Assembly (NCBI GenBank): GCA_035559535.1
Contig: DATMBG010000033.1
Span: 116,379 to 180,378 of the forward strand
From: Candidatus Limnocylindrales bacterium
GTDB lineage: Bacteria > Moduliflexota > Moduliflexia > Moduliflexales > JAUQPW01
DNA: 64,000 bases
Direction: 5' to 3'
Below the pieces are notes generated by a model. It searched no databases, had not been told where the DNA came from, and saw nothing but the letters and a program-made list of their open reading frames with translations. Made by a program: the position numbers and the translations under genes. Positions 25,309-34,285 of this stretch are shown in pieces (position 1 is the first letter of the stretch; every line of letters begins with the position of its first letter).

Positions 25309-25749
25309 ATGATAAAAGTAAAAAGGGTGTTACTTTGTTTTATAATAACAGGGGTCCTAGGCCTTATAGACATGGGGTATGCTCAAGATGCAGGGGAGAT
25401 AAAACGGAAGCAGGCGGAGGCCATCCATGAACGCATTCGGATTCATTTTAAAAACCAAAATTATCCTCAGGTGGCAGCAGAAATGAATGAGTTGTTTCAA
25501 CTTAAATTGCAGGGAAAAAATGAAGAATTGGTGGCTTTAGAGTTGACTGCCGTCATCACAAACCTCATTCGGGTTAAACAATATGCAATCGCCCATCAAA
25601 TCATAGATAACAGCTTAAACTACTTTACCCAACCGGATACACGAGCTACGGCATGGATCCAGAAGGGTAAAGTCTTTGAAGCCGAGGGAAAAACCGAAAA
25701 TGCCCTTGGAGCCTTCAAAAGAGCAGAAGCAGAAGCAAAGCGACGATAA
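25309..25749 (+). CDS. Exported TPR-like protein
   Basis: A 146-residue protein with a signal peptide (VLLCFIITGVLGLIDMGYAQ, cleavage likely after YAQ). A helical region of paired amphipathic helices follows, resembling tetratricopeptide repeats (YPQVAAEMNELFQLKLQGKNEELVAL, ATAWIQKGKVFEAEGKTENALGAFKRAEAEAK). It is 43 bp downstream of the anti-sigma gene. The role is unknown; TPR domains usually hold protein complexes together. It may act with the downstream glycine-zipper lipoprotein and OmpA-domain protein. Confidence 0.75.
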   Translation: MIKVKRVLLCFIITGVLGLIDMGYAQDAGEIKRKQAEAIHERIRIHFKNQNYPQVAAEMNELFQLKLQGKNEELVALELTAVITNLIRVKQYAIAHQIIDNSLNYFTQPDTRATAWIQKGKVFEAEGKTENALGAFKRAEAEAKRR

Positions 25750-25879
25750 AACCTTTCTTTGTCCATAGTCTATGGTCTAGGCGGAAGGGAGGCCAGTGAT
25801 CCTGATCAGGACTATACTCCCTGAAGGGATAGACCAGGGACCATGGACAAAGGACCATGAACAAAAAGGAGACCTTATC

Positions 25880-26242
25880 ATGAGTAGAAATAAATTTTTA
25901 TTTGTGCTACTGTTGGCAGGAATGATGGTTTATGTATCCGGTTGTGCTGGTTATAATACCCAAGTTGGAGCTGTTACCGGTGCCGGTGCAGGGGCTTTAA
26001 TCGGTTATGGTATCGGCCATGATACCCAGAGTACTTTGATCGGAACGGCCCTAGGCGGGACTGCCGGAGCAGTCATCGGCCATGGAATAGATACTTACAA
26101 CAGTCGTAATGGTTACCCGTATAATTATGGTTACAGCAATTATCCTTACAATTACGGGTACAGCAATTACCCTTACGGCTATAAAGGTCCAGCAACGAGA
26201 AGTTATGTGGTACCGGCCCCAAACTCAACAATTAGAAGGTAG
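25880..26242 (+). CDS. Glycine-zipper lipoprotein
   Basis: About 120 residues. The ATG at 25880 follows AAAAGGAGA. The signal peptide ends in a lipobox (MVYVSGC), so the mature protein should be lipidated at that Cys. Next comes a glycine-zipper pair (VTGAGAGALIGYGIGHDTQ and IGTALGGTAGAVIGHGID), as in the 17-kDa antigen / YmgG families. The C-terminal part has Tyr/Asn/Pro-rich repeats (NYGYSNYPYNYGYSNYPYGY), a low-complexity adhesive-like tail. The region between the preceding gene and this one contains an accompanying inverted repeat (CCATAGTCTATGG type). It is probably an outer-membrane or periplasmic structural protein. Confidence 0.82.
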   Translation: MSRNKFLFVLLLAGMMVYVSGCAGYNTQVGAVTGAGAGALIGYGIGHDTQSTLIGTALGGTAGAVIGHGIDTYNSRNGYPYNYGYSNYPYNYGYSNYPYGYKGPATRSYVVPAPNSTIRR

Positions 26243-26468
26243 GTTGGATAGAACCCTTGTGCAAAGCACTCTCTATAGACCCCTGAATGCGTAGGAACAA
26301 TCGGAAACTCGGCCCAGATTTTGCCCACGAGGGCTCCTCTGTTGAGGATCTTCCAAAGCAAGATAGTCCTTCCTGGCCTGGGAGGAATAGAGATTGTTCC
26401 TACCGATCTAAGGGGTAGTGTCAGGAGGGTATTTTCTTGACCAGAAGATAATGTGAGGTTAGGATCCC

Positions 26469-27671
26469 ATGAAGCATATAAAAAGATTTTCAATTTATCT
26501 GTCTGTAATTTTGTTGGTTATGATAAGTGGATGGCCGGCCGGGGTTAGTGCACAAAATCCACCCCCAACTCCCGAATTTCGATACCCCGATGCAAGTATG
26601 TCCAATCCACAACTTAAACTGGTTCCCCGACCCCGGGTTAGAGAACCCAAGGTGGATGTCTGGTTAGATAGGGGGTGCAATGGATCTTATTATACAGGAG
26701 AGACGGTAACCGTTTCCTTTAGAGCCAATGAAGATGGATATGTTACCGTTTATGATGTGGATACTCGGGGACAGGTGAAAGTTTTATTTCCCAATCGATA
26801 TCGCCCGAATAACCGTGTAAATGCGGGACAAACTTATCGGATCCCGGGTCGAGGATATGATTATGATCTGGTAGTCGAGGGTCCTGCCGGAACCGAATAT
26901 ATTCAAGCGGTTTTCTCCTTAGATCCCTATTACAGTTGGGATTATAACCAGGGAGAGCCAGAATGGGTCTATAAGTGGGGACTCCGGGGAGAGAGGTCTG
27001 GGTATGAAAGTAATGAAAGAATGTTTAAATCCCTGAAAGAACGTGTGCAAACCAACCTGGCTCAAAGATTAAGGGTAGAACCTCGAGGGGATACTTATCG
27101 AAATTATGATACGGCAGAATGCTTTTTCCGGGTAGTTGATCGAGGATGGGACTACGGTGAGTGGGATAATCCTCCTCCTCCGTCCCGTTTAGAGGATGAA
27201 TATCTGGAAAATCAGCGACGGGAATTCGAAAGAATTCCGGAGCTGAGGACTCGAAAGGAACGGGGTCGTCTGGTTGTAACGATGCCAAACTCTATTCTCT
27301 TTGATACCAACTCCACAGCTCTTGGACCTGGAGCCAGGGATCGTCTCAACCAGGTTGCAGATATTCTTAATCGTTATCCCAGAACCCGGGTGGTCATAGA
27401 AGGTCATACCGATAGTGTAGGAAGTGAAAGTTATAATCTAAGATTATCGGAAAGACGGGCAGAATCCGTTGCAGATTACCTGATTAGCCAGGGGGTCGAA
27501 CGTTTTCGGATTACCACCATCGGATATGGTGAAACCAGACCTATAGCTTCCAATGCCACGCCAGAAGGCCGTTTACAGAATAGGCGGGTTGAATTGAAAA
27601 TCTGGGTAGATAGATCCCGATTCCAGGCACGTGAAGATGAATTGAGTCGCCCAGAACGACCCCGATATTAA
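26469..27671 (+). CDS. DUF4384 and OmpA-domain outer-membrane/periplasmic protein
   Basis: A 400-residue exported protein. The signal peptide ends AGVSAQ. A DUF4384-type beta domain lies at about residues 60-160 (DVWLDRGCNGSYYTGETVTVSFRANEDGYVTVYDVD). A linker rich in Arg, Glu and Tyr follows. The C-terminal OmpA-like peptidoglycan-binding domain is at about 265-385 (ILFDTNSTALGP, VVIEGHTDSVGSESYNLRLSERRAESV, GYGETRPIASN, NRRVEL). It would link the outer envelope to the cell wall. It is the last of a set of sigma-factor-associated envelope genes on this strand, although the 226-bp gap before it suggests a separate promoter. A stem-loop follows the stop codon. Confidence 0.88.
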   Translation: MKHIKRFSIYLSVILLVMISGWPAGVSAQNPPPTPEFRYPDASMSNPQLKLVPRPRVREPKVDVWLDRGCNGSYYTGETVTVSFRANEDGYVTVYDVDTRGQVKVLFPNRYRPNNRVNAGQTYRIPGRGYDYDLVVEGPAGTEYIQAVFSLDPYYSWDYNQGEPEWVYKWGLRGERSGYESNERMFKSLKERVQTNLAQRLRVEPRGDTYRNYDTAECFFRVVDRGWDYGEWDNPPPPSRLEDEYLENQRREFERIPELRTRKERGRLVVTMPNSILFDTNSTALGPGARDRLNQVADILNRYPRTRVVIEGHTDSVGSESYNLRLSERRAESVADYLISQGVERFRITTIGYGETRPIASNATPEGRLQNRRVELKIWVDRSRFQAREDELSRPERPRY

Positions 27672-27685
27672 AATTTTTTAAAAAG

Positions 27686-27712
27686 GGAGCGCAAATCACT
27701 CTTCTGCGCTCC
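27686..27712 (+). terminator. Stem-loop after the OmpA-domain gene
   Basis: GGAGCGCA (27686-27693) and TGCGCTCC (27705-27712) form an 8-bp GC-rich stem with an 11-base loop, 15 bp after the stop codon. No strong T-run follows on this strand, so it may be a Rho-dependent or weak terminator. The remaining 280 bp to gshA show no gene. Confidence 0.55.
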
Positions 27713-27991
27713 TGATCTAAGCCTTACACCCCTTTTTTCCTGCTCAAACTCTTCTGTTGTTTTCAATACCTCAGCCCAAGAAAAAATCTCCCCCTATCAA
27801 AATATATTGACGTAAATAGGGTTTCCATAGGATATTACCTTATACCCATTCACCGTAAGAATGTGGCCTGAAGGGTTGAGATAATCCCAGGGGATATCCT
27901 ATCCCTTAGTTTACATCCCAACGGAAAAGGTCGTACTGTTTAGTTAACCAATGGAACTGTTCAAGGTAATATCTTAGCAGAGGAGATCAAT

Positions 27992-29350
27992 ATGGAGGTA
28001 GGTACATCGGAACACCCCATTACCCGCAGGGAAGAACTTAGAGAGTACTTTCAGCAGGTAGCTAAACCCCCTTCTAAGCAGAGAATCGGTATGGAATGTG
28101 AAGGGGTCGGGGTATTTGAAGACAGTGGAAAAGCCATCCCCTACTACGGTGAAAAAGGTGTTCTGGCCATCCTGACGGAGATGGTTCAGAAGTTCGACTG
28201 GCAACCTATTTGGGAAGGAGAAGCGATCATTGCCCTTCAGCGGGGCAATTCACGGGTCACCCTGGAACCGGGGGGTCAGATAGAATTAAGTAGCTCCCCT
28301 TATGATAACTTACATACTCTGGCCAGGGAATTTCGAGACTACTGGGGGCAGCTTAATAGTATTGCCAAACCTATGGGAATCGCTTTCCTGGGGATTGGAA
28401 TGCAACCGGTCAGTAAAATAGAAGAAATCGGCTGGGTCCCCAAGGGTCGCTACAAGATTATGTCCCGATATTTAAAAAATAAGGGCCCTCTCAGCCATTA
28501 TATGATGAAGGCCACGGCAACCGTACAGGCTGCTGTAGATTTTACCGGTGAACAGGATGCCATGGAGAAGCTGAAGCTGGCTTTTGGGTTATCCCCTGTA
28601 GTTACCGCTATGGTGGCTAATTCCCCATTTTACGGATCCCAGCTCAACGGATTTATCACCATGCGCTATTACGTCTGGCACCATACCGACCCCGACCGCT
28701 GTGGCATCATTCCGGAGATTTTTTCTAAACCCAATCCCGGATTTCAAGATTACGTTGATTATGCTCTTCGGGTTCCCATGCTGTTTATCCAACGCAACCG
28801 CCAGTGGATTGAAATGGATGGAATCCCTTTTGGTGAATACCTTCAGTCTGGATATAAAGGATATCAGGCCACCCGGGAAGATTGGGAACTCCACCTATCC
28901 ACGATTTTTACCGATGCACGTCTTAAACAGTATATCGAGTTGAGAAGTGCTGATCATCCTAAACCCGACCTGGCTCTTTCGATTCCGGCTTTTTGGAAAG
29001 GAATTTTTTACGATGATCTGGCCAAAGAAGCCGCCTGGGAACTGATCAAGGACTGGAGTTTGGAGGAATGGGTTAAATTAAGTTGGGATGTCTGTTCCCA
29101 AGGACTGGAAGCCCGAATTCGCAATTACCTCCTCTTAAATTTAGTTCAAGAGCTTGTTCAAATCAGTTTGGAAGGGCTGAAACGTCAGCGGGTCTTAAAT
29201 CAATCCCAACAAGACGAACGGATATATCTCGATCCTTTGCAAGATTTTATCTCCCGTCACAAATCTTCTCCCGGTAAAGTTTTGATAGAACTATGGCAGG
29301 GAGCCTGGAATCAGGATATTCGAAAGCTAATTGATTACTCGCGGTACTGA
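27992..29350 (+). CDS. gshA: Glutamate--cysteine ligase, plant/alphaproteobacterial type
   Basis: A 452-residue ATP-dependent ligase forming gamma-glutamylcysteine, the first step to glutathione. Family motifs: RIGMECEGVGV, the substrate-binding LEPGGQIELSSSPYDNL, a long central region with MSRYLKNKGPLSHYMMKATATVQAAVDF, ANSPFYGSQLNGFITMRYYVWHHTDPDRCG, and LPMLF-like VPMLFIQR. The start ATG at 27992 follows GAGGAGATCA. EgtA-type relatives serve ergothioneine synthesis, so the final product is not certain without gshB, which is not in the window. It precedes the haem genes on the same strand with a 59-bp gap containing a short hairpin (29356-29383). Confidence 0.9.
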   Translation: MEVGTSEHPITRREELREYFQQVAKPPSKQRIGMECEGVGVFEDSGKAIPYYGEKGVLAILTEMVQKFDWQPIWEGEAIIALQRGNSRVTLEPGGQIELSSSPYDNLHTLAREFRDYWGQLNSIAKPMGIAFLGIGMQPVSKIEEIGWVPKGRYKIMSRYLKNKGPLSHYMMKATATVQAAVDFTGEQDAMEKLKLAFGLSPVVTAMVANSPFYGSQLNGFITMRYYVWHHTDPDRCGIIPEIFSKPNPGFQDYVDYALRVPMLFIQRNRQWIEMDGIPFGEYLQSGYKGYQATREDWELHLSTIFTDARLKQYIELRSADHPKPDLALSIPAFWKGIFYDDLAKEAAWELIKDWSLEEWVKLSWDVCSQGLEARIRNYLLLNLVQELVQISLEGLKRQRVLNQSQQDERIYLDPLQDFISRHKSSPGKVLIELWQGAWNQDIRKLIDYSRY

Positions 29351-29409
29351 GTCCAAAGGTCAGAGGCTATTCTAACCTCTGATCTCCTGACCCTTGACTC
29401 CGGATCAAA

Positions 29410-30438
29410 ATGAATCATCGTTTTCTGAAGGCATGCAAGCGAGAAGTGGTGGATTGTACCCCGGTTTGGTTTATGCGGCAGGCCGGACGATATATGGCCG
29501 AATATCGGGCCATTCGTCAGAAATATACCCTTCTCACCATCTGTAAAACACCCGAGCTGGCAGCACAGGTGACCCTTCAACCTATTGAAAAGCTAGGGGT
29601 TGATGCTGCCATCATTTTTGCCGATATTCTTCTTCCCGTAGAGGGTATGGGAATCCAACTGGAATTTGCACAGGGAGAAGGTCCGGTGATCCGCAACCCA
29701 ATTCGAGATAAAGCGGCTGTTGAAGCACTCCGCCCCATAGAACCCGAAGAAATGGTCCCTTTTACTTTGGAGGCCATCCGAATCGTTCGCCGCGAGTTAA
29801 ACAATCGCATCCCTCTCATCGGCTTTGCAGGAGCTCCTTTTACCCTGGCCAGCTACCTGATCGAAGGAGGACACTCTCGAGATTATGTCCTCACAAAATC
29901 TATGATGTATAAAGACCCTGAAACCTGGAGAAGTCTCATGACTAAGCTGGCCAAGGTAGTTACGGCCTATCTGCAAAGCCAAATCCGGGCAGGTGCTCAG
30001 GCTGTCCAACTCTTTGATAGCTGGATCGGGTGCCTCAGCCCGGGTGACTACCGGGAATACGTACTCCCCTTTAGCCGTCAGATTATTCAAAATCTGAAGA
30101 GAGAAAATGTACCTATCATCCATTTTGGAACCGGAACGGCTGCACTTCTGGAACTGATGAGAGAAGCCGGAAGTGATGTGATAGGAGTCGATTGGCGGGT
30201 AAATATAGATGAAGCCTGGAACCGTCTAGGTAATCATATAGCTATTCAGGGAAACCTGGACCCTGTAGCGCTTTTCGCCCCTTTGCCGGAGCTTAAAAAA
30301 CGAATAAAAGAGATTCTACAGAGAGTCGGAAACCGACCCGGTCATATCTTCAACCTGGGCCACGGTATCCTACCACAAACTCCTGTAGAAAATGTCATCG
30401 CGACGGTCCAGATGGTCCATGAACTCAGTCAAAGATAG
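29410..30438 (+). CDS. hemE: Uroporphyrinogen decarboxylase
   Basis: A 342-residue cytoplasmic enzyme converting uroporphyrinogen III to coproporphyrinogen III. The N-terminal signature PVWFMRQAGRYMAEYR carries the conserved arginines. IIFADILLPVEGMG, GFAGAPFTLASYLIEGG, QLFDSWIGCLSP, and GVDWRVNIDEAWNRLG are all present, and the C-terminus has FNLGHGILPQTPVENV. The length is normal. It is followed by hemH and a protoporphyrinogen oxidase on the same strand, each gap filled by an octamer palindrome. Confidence 0.97.
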   Translation: MNHRFLKACKREVVDCTPVWFMRQAGRYMAEYRAIRQKYTLLTICKTPELAAQVTLQPIEKLGVDAAIIFADILLPVEGMGIQLEFAQGEGPVIRNPIRDKAAVEALRPIEPEEMVPFTLEAIRIVRRELNNRIPLIGFAGAPFTLASYLIEGGHSRDYVLTKSMMYKDPETWRSLMTKLAKVVTAYLQSQIRAGAQAVQLFDSWIGCLSPGDYREYVLPFSRQIIQNLKRENVPIIHFGTGTAALLELMREAGSDVIGVDWRVNIDEAWNRLGNHIAIQGNLDPVALFAPLPELKKRIKEILQRVGNRPGHIFNLGHGILPQTPVENVIATVQMVHELSQR

Positions 30439-30439
30439 A

Positions 30440-30572
30440 GATGGGAGTGTGGGGGTGTGGGAGTGTGGGAGTATGGGGGTATGGAAGTATGGGAGTGTGA
30501 AAGGATGGGGTATGGGAGTATATTCTCCTACACTTTCCCACCTCCATACTCCCACACTCCCACACCCCCATC
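30440..30572. repeat. Octamer palindrome, family A copy 3
   Basis: About seven tandem octamers (GGGAGTGT, GGGGGTGT, GGGAGTAT, GGAAGTAT and similar) in the left arm and C-rich complements in the right arm (CCTCCATACTCCCACACTCC). Together they fill nearly all of the hemE-hemH gap. Confidence 0.85.
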
Positions 30573-30582
30573 CTCTTAAATT

Positions 30583-31536
30583 ATGTCAGGTAACTCTAAT
30601 CCTGAGAGGATAGGAGTTCTCCTCATGAGCTACGGAAGCCCGGATTCCCTGGATGATTTTGAAGCCTATTTCACGGATATTCGGGGAGGTCGCAAACCGG
30701 CTCCTGAGTTAGTTGAGGAAATTAAAAATCGATACCGACTTATTGGAGGTAAATCCCCTCTTCCCCAAATTACGCAAGATCAAGCCCGGGCTTTGCAGGA
30801 GCGGTTAAATGCCGGGCATGAGTCATCGGGCTATCTTTATCGGGTTTACCTGGGTATGCGACACTGGCATCCTTATATTAAAGAAACTTTTAAAAAAATC
30901 CTCGATGATGGTGTGAAGCGCTTAATAGCTTTAGCTCTGGCCCCTCAATATTCTCGCCTGAGTGTCGGCGCTTACATTGAGAAGGTGAAAGAAGCAGAAG
31001 CCGAGCTGAACGGGCATATCCATATTTCCTATGTGGAAAGCTGGCATACTCATCCGTTATTCCTTGAAGCCATCGCTCAACATGTGAAAAAAGCACTCGA
31101 CCGATTCCCTGCTTCCGTTCGAAATCAGGTCCAGATCGTTTTTACGGCCCATAGCCTTCCGGAACGAATCCTTGCGGAGGGCGATCCCTATCCTCAACAT
31201 TTACAGCAAACCGTAGAGGGGATTCTGCAACGCCTTGGTCCTGTATCCTGGCATTTCGCTTACCAGAGCCAGGGGCGAACCTCGGAAAAATGGTTAGGAC
31301 CCAGCGTTGAAGCCACCCTAGAAGATCTCTGGACCAGGGGATATCGAAATGTTCTCCTGGCTCCTGTAGGGTTTGTCTCCGATCATGTGGAAATCCTCTA
31401 CGATATCGACATCTTGTTTAAGAATTTAGCAACTGCCAAGGGTATGCATTTAGAACGAATCGAATCTTTAAACACCGATCCTCTTTTTATAGAAGCTCTG
31501 GCTTCGGTTATTTTGGAGCACCTGGCAGTTTTATAA
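30583..31536 (+). CDS. hemH: Ferrochelatase (or coproporphyrin ferrochelatase)
   Basis: A 317-residue enzyme inserting Fe(II) into a porphyrin. Visible motifs: VLLMSYGSPDSLDDFEAYFTDIRGGRKP, ALALAPQYSRLSVGAYIEKV, the catalytic His in FTAHSLPER, AYQSQGRTSEKWLGP, and the metal-site Glu in PVGFVSDHVEILYDID. Because the neighbour is a HemY/HemG-type FAD oxidase, the substrate could be protoporphyrin IX or, in a coproporphyrin-dependent pathway, coproporphyrin III; sequence alone does not settle this. No [2Fe-2S] cluster cysteines are evident at the C-terminus. Confidence 0.95.
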   Translation: MSGNSNPERIGVLLMSYGSPDSLDDFEAYFTDIRGGRKPAPELVEEIKNRYRLIGGKSPLPQITQDQARALQERLNAGHESSGYLYRVYLGMRHWHPYIKETFKKILDDGVKRLIALALAPQYSRLSVGAYIEKVKEAEAELNGHIHISYVESWHTHPLFLEAIAQHVKKALDRFPASVRNQVQIVFTAHSLPERILAEGDPYPQHLQQTVEGILQRLGPVSWHFAYQSQGRTSEKWLGPSVEATLEDLWTRGYRNVLLAPVGFVSDHVEILYDIDILFKNLATAKGMHLERIESLNTDPLFIEALASVILEHLAVL

Positions 31537-31538
31537 AG

Positions 31539-31645
31539 TATGGGAGTGTGGGAGTGTGGAGGTGTGGGAGTGTGGGAGTGTGGGGGTGTGGGAGCATGGA
31601 AGTGGGAGGGTAAATACTTCCACACTCCCATACTCCCATACCCTC
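31539..31645. repeat. Octamer palindrome, family A copy 4
   Basis: The left arm shows the clearest register: eight or nine successive octamers of GGGAGTGT type from 31541, i.e. GGG every 8 bases. The right arm CTTCCACACTCCCATACTCC is its complement. It lies between hemH and the oxidase gene. Confidence 0.87.
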
Positions 31646-31659
31646 ATTCTTAAACGGTT

Positions 31660-33108
31660 GTGTCTAAAAAAATTATCATTGTAGGTGGCGGAATTTCCGG
31701 GCTATCAACTGCTTACTTTATCCAGGAGCAACTGGCCTCTTTGGGGGATCAAGTAGATTGCTACCTCATCGAAGGACGAGAACGCCTGGGAGGGGTTATC
31801 CTTACAGAAGTAGTAGACGGTTTTGTCATCGAAGGGGGGCCTGATTCTTTTTTGTCCACCAAACCCTGGGCTTTAGAGCTTTGTCAAAAACTGGGTTTGA
31901 CAGATCGTTTGATAGGCACGCGGGAAGATCAGCGTAAAACCTATGTGTTTTCTAGAGGAAGATTGGAAGAACTACCCGAAGGATTAACCTTTATGATTCC
32001 CACTCAGATCAGATCCTTTCTTCGGAGTGGTTTGATCTCCCTACCCGGAAAGATTCGGATGGGGCTGGACTTACTTCTGCCTCGCAAAGTGGGAAGAGAA
32101 GATGAATCCCTAGGAGCCTTTATACGCCGTCGCCTGGGGCGAGAGGTTTTGGAACGAATCGCAGAACCCCTTTTGGGAGGTATCTATGCGGGTCAGATAG
32201 ATCAGATGAGTCTTCAGGCTACCTTTCCGAATTTCCAAACCCTGGAGCAAGAATATAGAAGCCTGATCTGGGGTATGTTACGTAAACGCCGGGAAATCCC
32301 GAAGTCCCTAAAAACCCCCTCCAAATGGACCCTATTCGTAACCCTCCGGGGCGGTCTTACAGAACTGGTTCAGACTTTGACTACCCAACTAAACCGGATA
32401 TCTTTTATAAAGGGTAAACCTGTGGTCTGGATAAAGCCTTCTTCGGATTCCTCCTCTCTACAGCCTGTTTACCACCTAACTTTGGCCAACGGAGAGATTC
32501 TCCAGGCCGACGTGATAGTGTTAGCCACACCGGCTTATATAGCAGCAGACTTTGTAGAAAGCTTTAATTCATCCCTGGCGGCTGTATTAAGAGAAATTCC
32601 CTATACTTCAACTGTTACCATATCTCTGGGATATAAAAAATCGGATTTCGCCCACTTACCCCCTGGATTTGGTTTTGTCGTTCCCCGGGTTGAAAATCGT
32701 AGAATCATTGCCTCTACCTGGACTTCCAATAAATATCCTCATCGGGCTCCCGATGACAAGATCTTGCTTCGATGCTACATAGGCGGAGCTAACCAAGAAG
32801 ATCTGGTTTCGCTGGAGGATCGGATTCTTATTCAAATCGTCCGGGAAGAGCTGAGAGAAATCGCGGGAATTACCCAGGAACCCGTTTTAACCCGGGTGTA
32901 TCGATGGGAAAAAGTCATGCCGCAATACCTGGTCGGGCATCTGAATCGCTTAACTACCCTGGAAAGACTCCTAACCCATCATCCGGGACTTTTCTTAACC
33001 GGAAATGCCTATCGGGGGCCTGGTATACCGGATTGTATCCACAGTGGTGCTTTAACGGCTGAGAAGGTGTTGAAGTATCTTCAACTCTCTTCCGGCCCTC
33101 AGACCTGA
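31660..33108 (+). CDS. hemG: Protoporphyrinogen/coproporphyrinogen oxidase, FAD-dependent (HemY/HemG type)
   Basis: A 482-residue flavoenzyme. The N-terminal dinucleotide motif is IIIVGGGISGLSTAYFI, followed by ERLGGVILTEVVDGFVIEGGPDSFL, which is typical of the oxygen-dependent PPOX family. The substrate-domain sequence EPLLGGIYAGQIDQMSLQATFPNF follows, and the C-terminal FAD segment is LFLTGNAYRGPGIPDCIHSG. It oxidises protoporphyrinogen IX or coproporphyrinogen III. The start is a GTG at 31660. The cysteine desulfurase gene begins 2 bp after its stop. It completes the last steps of haem synthesis with hemE and hemH; hemN/hemF is not in the window. Confidence 0.94.
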   Translation: MSKKIIIVGGGISGLSTAYFIQEQLASLGDQVDCYLIEGRERLGGVILTEVVDGFVIEGGPDSFLSTKPWALELCQKLGLTDRLIGTREDQRKTYVFSRGRLEELPEGLTFMIPTQIRSFLRSGLISLPGKIRMGLDLLLPRKVGREDESLGAFIRRRLGREVLERIAEPLLGGIYAGQIDQMSLQATFPNFQTLEQEYRSLIWGMLRKRREIPKSLKTPSKWTLFVTLRGGLTELVQTLTTQLNRISFIKGKPVVWIKPSSDSSSLQPVYHLTLANGEILQADVIVLATPAYIAADFVESFNSSLAAVLREIPYTSTVTISLGYKKSDFAHLPPGFGFVVPRVENRRIIASTWTSNKYPHRAPDDKILLRCYIGGANQEDLVSLEDRILIQIVREELREIAGITQEPVLTRVYRWEKVMPQYLVGHLNRLTTLERLLTHHPGLFLTGNAYRGPGIPDCIHSGALTAEKVLKYLQLSSGPQT

Positions 33109-33110
33109 AG

Positions 33111-34280
33111 ATGAAACCCATTTACTTAGATTATAATGCTACCACTCCTATCGATCTGGAAGTTGCCGAAACTATGCAACCCTATCTCTATGAACATTTC
33201 GGGAATCCCTCCAGTTCCCATTGGTACGGTATACAAGCAAAAAAGGCCATTGAGAAAGCGCGGGAGCAGGTGGCCGATTTGTTGGGATGCAGCCCAGAGG
33301 AGATTATATTTACCAGTGGAGGGAGCGAGTCCAATAATCACGCCATTAAAGGGGTTGCTTTTGCTTATGGTCACAAAGGCCATCATATCATCACTTCTAC
33401 AATTGAACATCCGGCTGTAATAAACGTTTGTAAATATCTAGAGACCCAGGGTTTCCAGGTCACCTATTTACCTGTAAATAAATTTGGCCTGGTAGAGGTA
33501 GAAACCCTGGCAAAAGCCCTGACACCTCAAACTATTTTAATCAGTATCATGCATGCCAACAATGAGGTTGGAACCCTTCAGCCCTTATCGGAAATTGCCC
33601 GAATTGCCCGACAACACGGTGTTATTTTCCATACCGACGCGGCTCAATCGGTTGGCAAGATTCCTACCAACGTAGATGAGCTGGGAGTAGATCTTCTATC
33701 CCTTGCCGGGCATAAACTTTATGCTCCGAAAGGAATTGGAGCTTTGTATATTCGACGGGGTATTCAGTTACAGAAATTAATTCATGGGGCAGGTCATGAG
33801 CGGAATTTGCGGGCCGGTACGGAAAATGTAATTGGAATTGTAGGTCTTGGAAAAGCCTGTGAAATTGCCAAACGCGATTTATCCAGGAATCTATTCACCC
33901 TGAAAAAAATGCGAGACCGATTGCACAAAGGTCTGGAACAGAAACTGGATCAAATAAGATTAAATGGGCATCCTGAAAAACGATTGCCCAATACCTTAAG
34001 TATAGGTTTTGCAAACCTGGAAGCGAATACTCTCCTGTCAAGAATGGAAGGTCTTGCCGTTTCGGCCGGCTCGGCCTGTCATTCAGGTTCTGTAGAAATT
34101 TCATCAGTTTTGGCGGCTATGAAAGTTCCCCTAGAATATGCCTTGGGAACTATTCGTTTCTCCACGGGTAAAATGACCACAGAAGAAGAAATCGATCAGG
34201 CCATTGAGATAGTGGTAAAAGCCGTTCAGCAAATAAGGCAAAGAGATGCCACGCATATTCCCATTGAAGCGGGGAGGTGA
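33111..34280 (+). CDS. Cysteine desulfurase, NifS/IscS family
   Basis: A 389-residue PLP enzyme that takes sulfur from cysteine for Fe-S clusters or thiolation. MKPIYLDYNATTPIDLEV is the family N-terminus. GGSESNNHAIKG, the PLP-Lys loop SLAGHKLYAPKGIGALYI, and the catalytic Cys in SAGSACHSGS are present. The short catalytic loop and HSGSVEISSVL resemble the NifS/IscS class I type. It is tightly linked (2 bp) to the porphyrinogen oxidase gene and followed after 5 bp by a conserved unknown gene. No iscU, iscR or nif genes are seen, so its target pathway is open. Confidence 0.93.
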   Translation: MKPIYLDYNATTPIDLEVAETMQPYLYEHFGNPSSSHWYGIQAKKAIEKAREQVADLLGCSPEEIIFTSGGSESNNHAIKGVAFAYGHKGHHIITSTIEHPAVINVCKYLETQGFQVTYLPVNKFGLVEVETLAKALTPQTILISIMHANNEVGTLQPLSEIARIARQHGVIFHTDAAQSVGKIPTNVDELGVDLLSLAGHKLYAPKGIGALYIRRGIQLQKLIHGAGHERNLRAGTENVIGIVGLGKACEIAKRDLSRNLFTLKKMRDRLHKGLEQKLDQIRLNGHPEKRLPNTLSIGFANLEANTLLSRMEGLAVSAGSACHSGSVEISSVLAAMKVPLEYALGTIRFSTGKMTTEEEIDQAIEIVVKAVQQIRQRDATHIPIEAGR

Positions 34281-34285
34281 TCAAA

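Noticed and set aside
30370-30555. Open frames rich in His-Thr-Pro (also 11964-12227, 17614-17796, 31398-31631, 52471-52875)
   Set aside because: They are translations of the octamer palindromes, appear on either strand, and lack ribosome sites. The repetitive HTPILPHSHTP pattern comes from the 8-base DNA repeat.
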